From: Streptococcus sp. HMSC074B11
GTDB taxonomy: Bacteria > Bacillota > Bacilli > Lactobacillales > Streptococcaceae
NCBI RefSeq assembly: GCF_001808705.1
Contig: NZ_KV794260.1
Location: 57,861 to 121,860, forward strand
DNA length: 64,000 bases
Reading direction: 5' to 3'
In this document: one piece after another, positions 46,405 through 57,200 of the stretch
Numbering within the stretch: position 1 is the stretch's first letter
How the letters are laid out: every line of letters begins with the position of its first letter
The notes under the pieces: generated by a model
Database searches by the model: none
The model's input: only the letters and a program-made list of their open reading frames with translations
Told to the model about the DNA's origin: nothing
Position numbers and translations under genes: made by a program

Positions 46405-47850
46405 CTATAGATAACGTTCAGCGATGGCTGCATCACCTGGATAGTCTTCTTTCTTACCTTGGATGATTTGGTAGCAGTCAGCTCCTTTACCAGCGATAAT
46501 GACAGCATCCAGTTCTTGACCTGTAACAGACATCGCAGCCTTGATAGCTTGTTCACGGTCAGCAATCTTTTCAACAGGATGATGGATGTAGCTACTGATT
46601 TCATCTGCAATAGCCATTGGATCTTCGTAGTTTGGATCATCAGCCGTTAGAAAGACTTGAATTTCAGGGTGCTGATTGAGAAGAAGTCCAAAGTCCTTAC
46701 GACGGCTTTCTCCCTTGTTTCCAGTTGAGCCAAGTACTAGAGCAATCTTTCCAGTCTGATGTGTTTCAACCACTGAGATTAGTTTTTTAAGACTGTCACC
46801 ATTGTGGGCGTAGTCAATGAAAACTTTTGCGCCATTTTTCTGAGTGAGGACTTCCATGCGGCCAGGGACACGAGTTATCGCGATTCCTTTTTTAATGTCT
46901 TCCAGACTAGCACCTAAACGAAGGCAGGCAAGTCCAGCAGCGACTGCATTTTCTTGGTTGAAATGTCCAATCAACTGGATATCATAGTCTCCTGCTAATT
47001 TACCAGTAGCTGAGAAGCTAAAGGCTTTGGAGTTTTCGATCTGGTTATTTGACTGGCTACCGTAGAAGTCATGCTCTTGGTTCTCAACTTGTTCTTTTAG
47101 AACAGAGAAGTGGTCCATATCGCTATTAATGACAACTGCTCGGCTATTTTTCATCAAGAGACGCTTGTGGTAGAAGTAGTCTTCAAAGGTTGGATGTTCA
47201 ATAGGACCAATATGGTCTGGTGTGACGTTGAGAAAAACTCCCACGTCGAAAGTTAAACCATACACTCGATTTACCAAATAAGCTTGGCTGGATACTTCCA
47301 TGATAAGGTGGGTTCTTCCATTATCAACTGCTTGAGCCATCATATCAAAGAGATCAATGCTTTCAGGAGTTGTTAGAGCAGATTTAAAGAAAGTCTTACC
47401 GTCCAAAGTCGTGTTCATGGTTGACAACATAGCTGGATGATGTTGTTGACTTAAGATGTTGTAGGCGAAGTAAGCTGCTGTAGTTTTTCCTTTAGTACCA
47501 GTGAAAGCAAGTAATTTTAATTTTTCCTGAGGGTTGCCATAAAACTCCATGGCAATCAAACTCATGGCTTTCTTAATATCGCTAACGACAATAACGGGAA
47601 TACCGACTTCATAGTCCTGTTCTGCTACATACCAACCAAGCCCTTGTGCGATTGCCGAAAGGAGAAATTCTTTTTTGAAGGCTGCTCCTTTGACAAAAAA
47701 GAGGCAATTTTCTTGTGCTTTTCGGCTATCGTAGCAGATGCTATCAAAAACGACATCACTGTAGTTGTAGTGGTAATGTCCTTGGTCGATGATCTCACGG
47801 AAGAGATCATCTTTCTTTAAAATATCTAATACGTTTTCAATCTTTATCAT
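46405..47850 (-). CDS. murE: UDP-MurNAc-tripeptide synthetase, L-lysine-adding
   Basis: 481 residues. It adds the third amino acid of the peptidoglycan stem peptide. ATP loop GTKGKTT (about residues 116-122), [27 protein letters not shown] and GSTGNKGE are Mur ligase motifs. The substrate loop reads DDPNYEDP rather than the DNPR of diaminopimelate enzymes, indicating L-lysine, as expected for streptococci. It is alone on the minus strand, divergent from ytgP. A TACAAT -10 sits 7 bases before its ATG. Confidence 0.97.
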   Translation of the reverse strand: MIKIENVLDILKKDDLFREIIDQGHYHYNYSDVVFDSICYDSRKAQENCLFFVKGAAFKKEFLLSAIAQGLGWYVAEQDYEVGIPVIVVSDIKKAMSLIAMEFYGNPQEKLKLLAFTGTKGKTTAAYFAYNILSQQHHPAMLSTMNTTLDGKTFFKSALTTPESIDLFDMMAQAVDNGRTHLIMEVSSQAYLVNRVYGLTFDVGVFLNVTPDHIGPIEHPTFEDYFYHKRLLMKNSRAVVINSDMDHFSVLKEQVENQEHDFYGSQSNNQIENSKAFSFSATGKLAGDYDIQLIGHFNQENAVAAGLACLRLGASLEDIKKGIAITRVPGRMEVLTQKNGAKVFIDYAHNGDSLKKLISVVETHQTGKIALVLGSTGNKGESRRKDFGLLLNQHPEIQVFLTADDPNYEDPMAIADEISSYIHHPVEKIADREQAIKAAMSVTGQELDAVIIAGKGADCYQIIQGKKEDYPGDAAIAERYL

Positions 47851-47857
47851 ACTTTCT

Positions 47858-47886
47858 ATTGTAAACCGAAAGTCTGAATTTTACAA
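47858..47886 (-). promoter_or_regulatory. murE promoter, near-leaderless
   Basis: On the minus strand: TTGTAA (47886-47881), 17-base spacer, TACAAT (47863-47858), then AGAAAGT and ATG at 47850. Expected transcription start is at or one to two bases from the start codon. Confidence 0.62.
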
Positions 47887-47955
47887 GTAACAAGGAAAAG
47901 TTTATAATGGAAGATAAGGAACATTTCCTAGTTATTAAAATTGAATGAGGAAGTT

Positions 47956-49578
47956 ATGTCTAACGAAAATAATCATCAGCAGGCCCAGATGTTACGAGGG
48001 ACTGCCTGGCTAACGGCTAGTAACTTTATCAGTCGCCTGCTCGGGGCCATCTACATCATCCCTTGGTATATTTGGATGGGGACTTATGCCGCTAAGGCAA
48101 ATGGACTTTTCACCATGGGCTACAATATCTACGCCTGGTTCTTGTTGATTTCGACAGCAGGTATCCCGGTAGCAGTCGCTAAGCAGGTTGCCAAGTATAA
48201 CACTATGCAAGAAGAAGAGCATAGTTTTGCTCTGATTCGGAGTTTCCTGGGCTTTATGACTGGACTCGGTCTTGTCTTTGCTTTGGTTTTATATCTCTTT
48301 GCGCCTTGGATGGCAGACCTTTCTGGTGTCGGTAAGGACTTAATTCCAATTATGCAGAGCTTGGCTTGGGGGGTATTGATTTTCCCATCTATGAGTGTTA
48401 TCCGCGGATTTTTCCAAGGAATGAATAATCTCAAGCCTTATGCCATGAGCCAAATCGCCGAGCAGGTTATCCGTGTTATTTGGATGCTCTTAGCAACCTT
48501 TATCATCATGAAGCTTGGTTCGGGAGACTATCTAGCAGCAGTCACCCAGTCTACCTTTGCGGCCTTTGTGGGAATGGTAGCTAGCTTTGCTGTCTTACTT
48601 TATTTCCTTTTTAAAGAAGGGATGCTTCAAAAAGTTTTTGAAACGCGAGATAAGATTGATAGCAAACACCTGTTAATTGATACGATTAAGGAAGCTATTC
48701 CTTTTATCATAACAGGGTCAGCTATTCAGCTCTTCCAAATCTTGGACCAAATGACCTTTATCAATAGCATGAAGTGGTTTACCAACTACAGTAATGAAGA
48801 CTTGGTTGTCATGTTTTCTTACTTCTCTGCCAATCCTAATAAAATCACCATGATTTTGATTTCGGTAGGAGTTTCGATTGGTAGCGTTGGGCTACCTCTC
48901 TTGACAGAGAACTATGTAAAGGGAGATTTACCAGCAGCTTCTCGTCTCATTCAAGATAGTATAACCATGCTTTTCCTATTCCTCTTACCTGCAACGGTTG
49001 GAGTAGTCATGGTAGGAGAACCCCTCTATACAGTCTTTTACGGTAAGCCAGATAGTTTGGCAATGGGCTTGTTTGTCTTTGCAGTCTTGCAGTCAACAAT
49101 CCTAGGTTTGTACATGGTCTTATCACCAATGCTTCAAGCTATGTTCCGTAATCGCAAGGCAATCCTTTACTTTTTCTATGGTTCCATTGCCAAGCTCGTC
49201 TTACAAATACCATCAATAGCGATTTTCCATAGCTATGGTCCTCTCATTTCAACGACCATCGGTCTTATCATTCCAATTGTTTTAATGTATCGCGAGATCT
49301 GTCAGATTACAGGAGTTCATCGAAAAATTGTCCTTAAACGAACCATCCTAGTGACTATTTTAACTCTTGTCATGTTTATCCTGGTAGGCTTCTTACAATG
49401 GATTCTTGGATTTGTTTTCCATCCAACTGGACGTTTCTGGAGCTTCATCTATGTCTCCCTAATCGGAACAATCGGTGGTGGACTGTACGGATTCATGAGT
49501 CTCTATACTCGTCTCTTAGATAAGGTTATTGGACAGGTAAAAGCTGACCAGTTACGAGCACGATTAAAATTATCATAA
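47956..49578 (+). CDS. ytgP: Polysaccharide/lipid flippase of the MOP superfamily (YtgP, MurJ-like)
   Basis: 540 residues from ATG 47956 with a GAGG site. An in-frame TTG at 47941 adds five residues. About 14 membrane helices, with the start MLRGTAWLTASNFISRLLGAIYIIPWY and later GLPLLTENYVKGD typical of the Wzx/MurJ group. Streptococcal YtgP can replace MurJ in lipid II flipping. Its position back-to-back with murE supports a cell-wall role. It ends at a long AT-rich terminator. Confidence 0.92.
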   Translation: MSNENNHQQAQMLRGTAWLTASNFISRLLGAIYIIPWYIWMGTYAAKANGLFTMGYNIYAWFLLISTAGIPVAVAKQVAKYNTMQEEEHSFALIRSFLGFMTGLGLVFALVLYLFAPWMADLSGVGKDLIPIMQSLAWGVLIFPSMSVIRGFFQGMNNLKPYAMSQIAEQVIRVIWMLLATFIIMKLGSGDYLAAVTQSTFAAFVGMVASFAVLLYFLFKEGMLQKVFETRDKIDSKHLLIDTIKEAIPFIITGSAIQLFQILDQMTFINSMKWFTNYSNEDLVVMFSYFSANPNKITMILISVGVSIGSVGLPLLTENYVKGDLPAASRLIQDSITMLFLFLLPATVGVVMVGEPLYTVFYGKPDSLAMGLFVFAVLQSTILGLYMVLSPMLQAMFRNRKAILYFFYGSIAKLVLQIPSIAIFHSYGPLISTTIGLIIPIVLMYREICQITGVHRKIVLKRTILVTILTLVMFILVGFLQWILGFVFHPTGRFWSFIYVSLIGTIGGGLYGFMSLYTRLLDKVIGQVKADQLRARLKLS

Positions 49579-49590
49579 TACTTTATAAAT

Positions 49591-49646
49591 AAAATGAATA
49601 ATTTGAACTTTTCTATCCGAAAAAGTTTAAATTGTTCATTTTTTTA
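49591..49646 (+). terminator. ytgP terminator
   Basis: A long AT-rich stem pairs AATGAATAATTTGAACTTTT with AAAAGTTTAAATTGTTCATT, nearly perfect over 20 bases, then T7. Confidence 0.85.
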
Positions 49647-49718
49647 TTTAAAAAATAGGATAAAATATAAAATTAGTAGAAAAAAATCTATAATTTGGTA
49701 AAAATTAGATAAAATTGC

Positions 49719-49747
49719 TTGACTAAAAAAAACAATAGCTGTATAAT
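49719..49747 (+). promoter_or_regulatory. aliB promoter
   Basis: TTGACT (49719-49724), 17-base spacer, TATAAT (49742-49747), in very AT-rich DNA. Confidence 0.85.
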
Positions 49748-49779
49748 GATACAAATATTTAAATTTGGAGGTTCTGGAA

Positions 49780-51738
49780 ATGAAAAAGTCTAAGGCAAAA
49801 TATCTGACGCTGGCAGGCCTTGCCCTAAGTGCCGGTCTACTATTGGCGGCTTGTAGCATCTCAGCTAGTTCAACTAAAACATACAACTATGTCTATTCTA
49901 GCGATCCGTCTAGTTTGAACTATCTTGCAGAAAACCGTGCAACAACTAATGACATCGTTACCAATTTGGTAGATGGGTTGATGGAAAATGACCAATACGG
50001 TAACTACGTTCCATCCTTAGCAGAGGATTGGAGTGTTTCTCAGGACGGTTTGACATACACTTATAAACTTCGTAAAGATGCTAAGTGGTATACCTCTGAA
50101 GGTGAAGAATATGCTCCAGTAACTGCCCAAGATTTTGTAACTGGTTTGAAATATGCTGCAGATAAAAAATCCGAGGCTTTGTATCTGGTTCAAGATTCTG
50201 TAGCAGGTTTGGATGACTATATCAACGGGAAAACAACTGACTTTTCAACTGTCGGTGTTAAGGCGATTGACGACCAAACAGTTCAGTACACTTTGACACG
50301 ACCAGAATCTTATTGGAATTCTAAAACAACATCAACCATTCTCTTCCCTGTCAATGCAGACTTCCTGAAATCAAAAGGGGATGATTTTGGTAAGGTGGAT
50401 CCTTCTAGTATTTTGTACAATGGACCTTTCTTGATGAAATCCTTTGTTTCAAAATCTGTCATCGAATTCAAGAAAAATCCCAACTACTGGGATGAAAAAA
50501 ATGTCTTTGTGGATGATGTGAAATTGGCCTATTATGATGGTAGTGACCAAGATGCACTAGCTCGTAACTTTGTAGAAGGAGTCTACAGCTACGCACGTCT
50601 CTATCCAAATAGCTCAAGCTTTGAAGGAATTAAAGAGAAGAACAAAGATAACATCATTTATAGTATGCAAACCGCAACTTCTTATTACTTGAACTTCAAC
50701 TTGGACAGAAAATCTTATAACTTCACATCTAAATCCTCAGATATCGAAAAGAAATCAACTCAAGAAGCAGTTCTGAATAAAAACTTCCGTCAAGCCTTCA
50801 ACTATGCTTATAACCGTACAGCCTATGGAGCTCAATCTCAAGGGGAAGACGGAGCAACGAAGATTATTCGTAACCTAGTTGTACCTCCAACATTTGTAAG
50901 TATCAACGGAAAAGACTTTGGCGATGTTGTTTCAGAAAAGATGGTCAACTATGGCCAAGAATGGCAAGGAATCAACTTTGCAGATGCACAAGACCCATAC
51001 TACAATCCTGACAAGGCTAAGGCTAAGTTTGCAGAAGCTAAGAAAGAATTGGAAGCTAAGGGTGTGCAGTTCCCAATCCACTTGGATGTATCAGTTGACC
51101 AATCAGCTAAAAAAGGTGTACTTGAAGCAAGTTCTTTGAAACAATCCATCGAATCTGTCTTAGGGGCTGAGAATGTGGTTATCGATATCCAACAATTATC
51201 AACAGATGACTACGATAATTCTAGCTACCTAGCTCAAACCGCAGCTCAAAAGGATTTTGATATTTATAATGGTGGTTGGAGTGCTGACTACTTGGATCCA
51301 TCAAGTTATCTTGATATCCTAAATGTTAATAATGGGGGTATGTTGCAAAACATTGGTCTAGAACCAGGTGAGGTAAATGACAAGGCTAAGGCAGTTGGAC
51401 TCGATACTTACACTCAAATGCTAGAAGAAGCGAACAAGGAGCAAGAACCAGCAAAACGTTATGAAAAATATGCTGAAGTTCAAGCTTGGCTCGTTGATAG
51501 CGCCCTTGCAATTCCAAACGTTTCTCTTGGTGGAACACCGACCTTGAGAAAGACAGTTCCATTCTCATCGCCATTCTCACAAGCAGGAAATAAGGGTGTC
51601 GAATCATACAAATATCTCAAGTTGCAAGATAAGACTGTAACGGCTGATGAGTATGAAAAAGCTAAAGAAAAATGGCTAAAAGAAAAAGAAGAATCTAACA
51701 AAAAAGCCCAAGAAGAATTAGCTAAACACGTTAAATAA
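49780..51738 (+). CDS. aliB: Oligopeptide-binding lipoprotein, AliB/AmiA type
   Basis: 652 residues from ATG 49780 with a TTTGGAGG site. An in-frame TTG at 49765 lies within that site. The signal peptide ends with lipobox LLAAC (Cys about 25). The mature part is a large SBP_bac_5 peptide-binding protein (YVYSSDPSSLNYL, LVDGLMENDQYGNYVPSLAEDW, YNGPFLMKSF). In pneumococci AmiA, AliA and AliB share the Ami permease and some respond to specific peptides. No permease gene is adjacent. The murE-ytgP neighbourhood matches the pneumococcal aliB locus as I recall it. Confidence 0.92.
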   Translation: MKKSKAKYLTLAGLALSAGLLLAACSISASSTKTYNYVYSSDPSSLNYLAENRATTNDIVTNLVDGLMENDQYGNYVPSLAEDWSVSQDGLTYTYKLRKDAKWYTSEGEEYAPVTAQDFVTGLKYAADKKSEALYLVQDSVAGLDDYINGKTTDFSTVGVKAIDDQTVQYTLTRPESYWNSKTTSTILFPVNADFLKSKGDDFGKVDPSSILYNGPFLMKSFVSKSVIEFKKNPNYWDEKNVFVDDVKLAYYDGSDQDALARNFVEGVYSYARLYPNSSSFEGIKEKNKDNIIYSMQTATSYYLNFNLDRKSYNFTSKSSDIEKKSTQEAVLNKNFRQAFNYAYNRTAYGAQSQGEDGATKIIRNLVVPPTFVSINGKDFGDVVSEKMVNYGQEWQGINFADAQDPYYNPDKAKAKFAEAKKELEAKGVQFPIHLDVSVDQSAKKGVLEASSLKQSIESVLGAENVVIDIQQLSTDDYDNSSYLAQTAAQKDFDIYNGGWSADYLDPSSYLDILNVNNGGMLQNIGLEPGEVNDKAKAVGLDTYTQMLEEANKEQEPAKRYEKYAEVQAWLVDSALAIPNVSLGGTPTLRKTVPFSSPFSQAGNKGVESYKYLKLQDKTVTADEYEKAKEKWLKEKEESNKKAQEELAKHVK

Positions 51739-51754
51739 TCAGTCAGTGCAACAG

Positions 51755-51790
51755 GAAAAACGATAGTTTCTCAGGAAGCTATCGTTTTTG
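51755..51790 (+). terminator. aliB terminator
   Basis: AAAAACGATAGTTTC pairs with GAAGCTATCGTTTTT (one G-U pair) around a short loop. Confidence 0.88.
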
Positions 51791-51807
51791 TATAGTTTGA
51801 AACTATA
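51791..51807 (+). promoter_or_regulatory. MET-box upstream of metB-patB
   Basis: TATAGTTTGAAACTATA is a perfect match to the streptococcal MET-box TATAGTTTNAAACTATA, the proposed site of the LysR-type methionine regulator MtaR/MetR. It lies about 45 bases upstream of the metB -10 (TACAAT, 51852-51857), the usual position for a LysR-type activator. Confidence 0.9.
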
Positions 51808-51883
51808 ACTAGCTCTTGAAAACAAGAAAACGAAGGATACAAAATAAGTGGTACAATAGTTACTATAGATTTGGAGGTATTGT

Positions 51884-52978
51884 ATGAGTAAATCATTTCA
51901 CATCAACACAATTTTAGCACAAGCGGGGATCAAGTCTGATGAGGCAACAGGTGCTTTGGTTACACCTATTCACTTTTCAACGACTTATCAGCACCCAGAA
52001 TTTGGTCAATCAACTGGATTTGACTATACCCGTACCAAAAACCCAACTCGTAGCAAGGCAGAGGAAGTCTTAGCAGCTATTGAATCAGCCAACTATGCTC
52101 TAGCAACTAGTTCAGGTATGTCTGCGATTGTGTTAGCCTTTAGCGTTTTTCCAGTAGGAAGCAAGGTTTTGGCTGTCCGTGACCTTTACGGTGGTTCTTT
52201 CCGCTGGTTCAATCAAGTGGAACAGGAAGGACGTTTCCACTTTACTTATGCAAACACAGAAGAAGAGCTAATTGCTGAGCTAGAAAAGGATGTGGATGTA
52301 CTCTATATTGAAACACCAACCAACCCTTTGATGTTGGAATTTGATATTGAAAAATTGTCAACATTAGCTCATGCAAAAGGTGCTAAAGTTGTCGTGGACA
52401 ATACCTTCTACAGTCCTATCTATCAACGTCCAATTGAAGACGGGGCAGATATCGTCCTTCATTCAGCGACAAAATACCTTGCAGGACATAATGATGTTCT
52501 AGCTGGTGTAGTCGTGACAGATAGTGCTGATTTATATGAAAAACTCTTTTACAATCTCAACACAACAGGGGCTGTTTTGTCACCATTTGATAGTTATCAA
52601 TTGATTCGTGGTCTTAAAACCTTGTCACTTCGTATGGAGCGCTCAACAGCCAATGCTCAAGAAATCGTAGCCTTTCTAGAACAATCACCTGCTGTCAAAG
52701 AAGTCTTGTATACAGGTCGTGGGGGAATGATTTCCTTTAAAGTAGCAGATGAGAAGCGTATCCCTCATATTTTGAATACTTTGAAAGTATTTTCTTTTGC
52801 TGAGAGTCTGGGTGGTGTAGAAAGTCTGATTACCTACCCAACTACTCAAACCCATGCAGACATTCCTGCAGAGGTTCGTCATTCTTATGGACTGACAGAT
52901 GACCTCTTGCGCTTGTCTATTGGTATTGAGGATGCTAGAGATTTGATTGAAGATTTGCGTCAAGCCTTGGAAGGATAA
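51884..52978 (+). CDS. metB: Trans-sulfuration PLP enzyme (cystathionine gamma-synthase / beta-lyase family)
   Basis: 364 residues. The Cys/Met-metabolism PLP fold has the cofactor lysine in HSATKYLAGHND (Lys197), FDYTRTKNPTR near the N-terminus, and SLGGVESLITYP. MetB and MetC of this family are hard to tell apart. I favour the gamma-synthase because a PatB/MalY-type lyase follows. The pair would convert O-acylhomoserine and cysteine to cystathionine and then to homocysteine. The MET-box upstream supports methionine-dependent control. A TTTGGAGGT site precedes ATG 51884. Confidence 0.88.
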   Translation: MSKSFHINTILAQAGIKSDEATGALVTPIHFSTTYQHPEFGQSTGFDYTRTKNPTRSKAEEVLAAIESANYALATSSGMSAIVLAFSVFPVGSKVLAVRDLYGGSFRWFNQVEQEGRFHFTYANTEEELIAELEKDVDVLYIETPTNPLMLEFDIEKLSTLAHAKGAKVVVDNTFYSPIYQRPIEDGADIVLHSATKYLAGHNDVLAGVVVTDSADLYEKLFYNLNTTGAVLSPFDSYQLIRGLKTLSLRMERSTANAQEIVAFLEQSPAVKEVLYTGRGGMISFKVADEKRIPHILNTLKVFSFAESLGGVESLITYPTTQTHADIPAEVRHSYGLTDDLLRLSIGIEDARDLIEDLRQALEG

Positions 52979-52982
52979 AACT

Positions 52983-54149
52983 ATGGGAAGATATGATTTT
53001 ACGACCTTGCCCAATCGTTTTGGACATCATACCTATAAATGGAAAGAAGCAGAGACTGACCGAGAAGTATTACCAGCCTGGATTGCTGATATGGACTTTG
53101 AAGTGTTACCTGAGATTCGTCAGACTGTCCATGACTATGCGGAGCAATTAGTTTATGGCTATACCTATGCTAGTGATGGATTGATTGAAGCCGTTCAAAA
53201 CTGGGAGGAAAAACAGCACGGTTATCGCTTTGATAAGGATGCCCTAGTCTTCATCGAAGGAGTAGTACCTGCCATTTCAACAGCCATTCAAGCCTTTACC
53301 AAGGAAGGCCAAGCAGTGCTCATTAACACACCAGTATATCCTCCTTTTGCTCGCAGTATTAAGCTCAATAATCGTAGACTAATCACCAACTCTCTAGTAG
53401 AAAAAGACGGACTTTTTGAGATTGACTTTGATCAATTAGAGAAAGACTTTGTTGAAGAGGATGTGAAACTTTACGTTCTCTGCAACCCTCATAATCCTGG
53501 TGGACGTGTTTGGGAGAAGGAAGTCTTAGAGAAGATTGGACAACTTTGTCAAAAACATGGAGTTTTGTTGGTGTCTGATGAGATTCACCAAGATTTGGCC
53601 TTGTTTGGAAACAAGCACCAGTCATTCAATACGGTAAATGAAGATTTTAAAGAATTTTCACTGATTTTAAGCAGCGCTACCAAGACCTTCAACATTGCTG
53701 GAACAAAGAATTCCTATGCTATCATCGAGAATCCTAAGTTAAGAGTTGCTTTCCAAAAACGCCAGCTGGCTAATAATCAACATGAAATCTCAGGGTTGGG
53801 ATATTTGGCAACAGAAGCAGCCTATCGCTCTGGTGAAGATTGGTTAACAGAACTCAAAGAACTGATTGAGAAACACATCAATTATGTAGTCGATGTGTTT
53901 GGAAAAGAAACGAAAATCAAGGTCATGAAACCTCAAGGGACCTATCTCGTTTGGCTTGATTTTTCAGCCTACGATATTAGTGATGAAGAATTAAGAAGCC
54001 TCTTAAGAGACGAAGCCAAGGTTATCCTGAACAGAGGCTTGGACTTTGGTGAAGAAGGAGCCCTCCACGCTCGCTTAAATGTAGCCATGCCGACATCTGT
54101 CTTGGAAGAAGTTTGTCAACGAATCATTGCTACTTTCGCTAAATTTTAA
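52983..54149 (+). CDS. PatB/MalY-type cystathionine beta-lyase (class I/II aminotransferase fold)
   Basis: 388 residues from ATG 52983, 4 bases after the metB stop, with a GGAAGGA site inside the end of metB. An in-frame upstream ATG lies within metB. The PLP lysine is in SSATKTFNIAGTK (Lys234). WIADMDFEVLPEIRQTV, NPHNPGGRVW and SDEIHQDLALFG are the MalY/PatB pattern. The likely reaction is cystathionine to homocysteine, pyruvate and ammonia, completing trans-sulfuration started by the upstream enzyme. Confidence 0.9.
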   Translation: MGRYDFTTLPNRFGHHTYKWKEAETDREVLPAWIADMDFEVLPEIRQTVHDYAEQLVYGYTYASDGLIEAVQNWEEKQHGYRFDKDALVFIEGVVPAISTAIQAFTKEGQAVLINTPVYPPFARSIKLNNRRLITNSLVEKDGLFEIDFDQLEKDFVEEDVKLYVLCNPHNPGGRVWEKEVLEKIGQLCQKHGVLLVSDEIHQDLALFGNKHQSFNTVNEDFKEFSLILSSATKTFNIAGTKNSYAIIENPKLRVAFQKRQLANNQHEISGLGYLATEAAYRSGEDWLTELKELIEKHINYVVDVFGKETKIKVMKPQGTYLVWLDFSAYDISDEELRSLLRDEAKVILNRGLDFGEEGALHARLNVAMPTSVLEEVCQRIIATFAKF

Positions 54150-54156
54150 GAAGCCA

Positions 54157-54189
54157 GCCTTTTAGGAGAAAAGTACTCCTAGAAGGCTA
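54157..54189 (+). terminator. Terminator of metB-patB
   Basis: AGCCTTTTAGGAG pairs with CTCCTAGAAGGCT, 13 bases with one G-U pair, followed by ATTTTC. Confidence 0.8.
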
Positions 54190-54208
54190 TTTTCGTAAGA
54201 AGAAATGT

Positions 54209-54217
54209 GGTATAATT
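54209..54217 (+). promoter_or_regulatory. Extended -10 promoter of the SNF2 helicase gene
   Basis: TGGTATAAT, about 25 bases before the start codon. Confidence 0.65.
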
Positions 54218-54241
54218 AAGAGATAAAGTAAAGGGGAAAAT

Positions 54242-57200
54242 ATGGCTAAATTGATTCCAGGGAAGCTTCGAATGGAGGGAGCTCAACTCTACGAAACTGG
54301 TCAGATTGAAATTATCAAAGAGAAAGACCATCGCCTCTATGCGCGTGTAGCAGATGAAGAAATTCGCTATAGCCTGGATGATGATTTGGTTTTTTGTGCT
54401 TGTGATTTTTTCCCAAAAAGAGGGTTTTGTGTGCATTTGGCAGCACTAGAACATTACCTTAAAAATGATCACATTGGTCAGGAACTCTTGGGAAATCTGG
54501 AAAATGTGCACGAACAGAAAGAAGAAGTTGAAACTCAGGTTACTTTTGGAGGAAAGTTTTTAGAATCCATTCAAATTCCGAAACTTTCTGAAATCTATCA
54601 GTTGTCTGCTCAAGGGCAGGTTGAAGCAGGGACTAATCGTATTATTTGGACTTTGAGAGTCGGTCTTATTCAGACACAGAAATTCTATGTAATCCGAGAT
54701 ATACCCCTTTTTCTGAAGGTGTTAGAAACTAGCAAACCCTATATGATTGGGAAGTTATATGAAACTTCCTTGAATATTCGTCAGTTTGATGAAAGTAGCC
54801 AATTTGTTCTAAATTTCCTTCAAGGAATTCTAGAAGATGAGGCTGAAAATGCCCTTTTTTTCCAAAATCAAGGTCGTCATCTCTATTTCCCGCTGTCTTT
54901 TTTTGAGCAGGGTGTTAGTCTGCTGATGGGCTTAGATGCATTTCAATTTGACCATCAGATTTCGAATTATCACCACCTTGTATTTCAAGATTTTGATGGT
55001 CAAGCAGGTTTGTTTACCTTTCGAATTGAAGAAAAGTCCAACTATTTTGAGATGGAAATTGTTCAACAGGTAGGGCTTAATTCGTTTTATAAGGGACAAG
55101 TCCTGTTTACTAAAGGTACATTTTATCTTCTGTCTAAAGAACAAACTAGACTTATAGAAAAATTAAAAAAAGTATCTATCGATAAAAGTGGTAGAAAGAT
55201 TTTACAATTTGATACCAGTGATCGAGACCTTTTAGCTTCGACCTTGTCGCAGTTTAAAGACATAGGAGAGGTAAAAGCCCCTGATGCGCTTCGAATTCAG
55301 TCTTTCCGTCCTTCTTTCTACATGGAAGGAGAAGAGGACGGTTCTATTCGTTTGGATATGCAGTTTCAGTATGAAACTTGCCTAGTAAGGAATCGTAATG
55401 AACTAGAGAGTCTTCCATTTGCTAGCGATATTAAACTAGAGAAAGAGATTTTTCAACTAGCTCTATCAGCTGGATTTGAAGCAGATTTTCGTTCATGGCG
55501 TCAAAGTTTGAAAGCTGATGCAGTCCATGCCTTCTTCCAGGAAGTTTTGCCAGCCTTTGCAGCACTTGGAGAATTAAAGATTTCTGAAAGCTTGCAAGAC
55601 CTTTATCAGGTTCAGAAGCCTCAAGTTCACATCTCATCCAAGGGAAGCCTATTAGAAATTCAATTTGATTTTCAAGATATAGATCAAGAAGAAATCGATC
55701 GAGCGATGAAAGCGCTAGTTGAGAAGCAGGATTATTATATTTCGTCCTCTAACCAGGTTTACTATTTTGATGATCAGACCAAGCGTATCCGTCAGGATTT
55801 AGAAGAATTAGGGATAGAGGACCTACAAGATGGAGCTTTTCGAGCTCGTAAATCCCTAGCTTATACCCTATCTCATCTATTTAAGGACCAGGATCAAATT
55901 TCTTTCACCGAAGAATTTCGCAATCTGGCCCATGATTTGACGCATCCAGAAGATTTTCCGATGAAAGTGCTGAATATCAAAGCAGATCTCAGGGATTATC
56001 AGAAAAAGGGAATTCAGTGGTTTCAGATGCTTCACTATTATGGCTTTGGTGGGATTTTAGCAGACGATATGGGGCTTGGGAAAACCTTGCAAACTATTGC
56101 CTTTTTAAGTAGTCAGGTTCAAGCAGATACTAGTGTCCTAATCCTTGCACCATCTGGCTTAATCTATAACTGGGCTGATGAATTTCAAAAGTTTGCTCCA
56201 GATTTGGATGTAGCGGTTGTGCATGGCTTAAAATCTCATCGAGAGTCAATTTTGGCAGAAAATCATCAGATTTATGTTACAAGCTATGCTACTTTCCGTC
56301 AGGACAGTGAGATTTATCGAAACCTATCTTTTGATTTTCTTTTTCTAGATGAAGCTCAAGTGATGAAAAATGCACAAACGAAGATTGCTCAAAGTTTGCG
56401 ACGATTTGTGGTTCCATCTGTCTTTGCACTATCAGGAACACCGATTGAAAACCATCTGGGAGAACTCTGGTCGATTTTTCAGATTGTCTTACCAGGCCTC
56501 TTACCTGCTAAGAAGGAGTTTATGAAACTATCAACTGAGAGAGTGGCTCAATTTATCAAACCCTTTGTCATGAGACGTAAGAAAGAAGAGGTTTTGACAG
56601 AGTTGCCTGACTTGATTGAAGTTGTCTATAAGAATGAACTGGAGGATCAACAAAAAGCTATCTATCTTGCTCAACTGCAACAGATGCAGGAACGTTTGGG
56701 ACAGGTAAGCGATTCGGAATTTCAACGAAATCGCGTCGAAATTTTGACTGGACTCATGCGTCTGCGTCAGATTTGTGATACGCCTGCGCTCTTTATGGAG
56801 GACTACCAAGGAGAGAGCGGAAAGCTGGATAGTTTACGAGATTTGCTGGTTCAGATTGCTGAAGGTGGGCATCGTGTACTTATTTTCTCACAATTTAGAG
56901 GTATGCTGGATCGGATTGAGCAAGAGCTACCTGACTTAGGTTTGACTTCATTTAAAATTACGGGTTCAACACCTTCGCAAGAACGTCAAGAGATGACCAA
57001 GGCTTTTAACCAAGGTGAGCGCGATGTATTTTTAATTTCCCTAAAGGCTGGCGGGGTCGGTCTCAATCTCACTGGTGCCGATACAGTCATTTTAGTAGAC
57101 TTATGGTGGAATCCTGCAGTTGAATCGCAGGCTATCGGTCGCGCCCATCGTATGGGGCAAGAGCAGGCTGTTGAAGTTTATCGGCTTGTGACTCGAGGCA

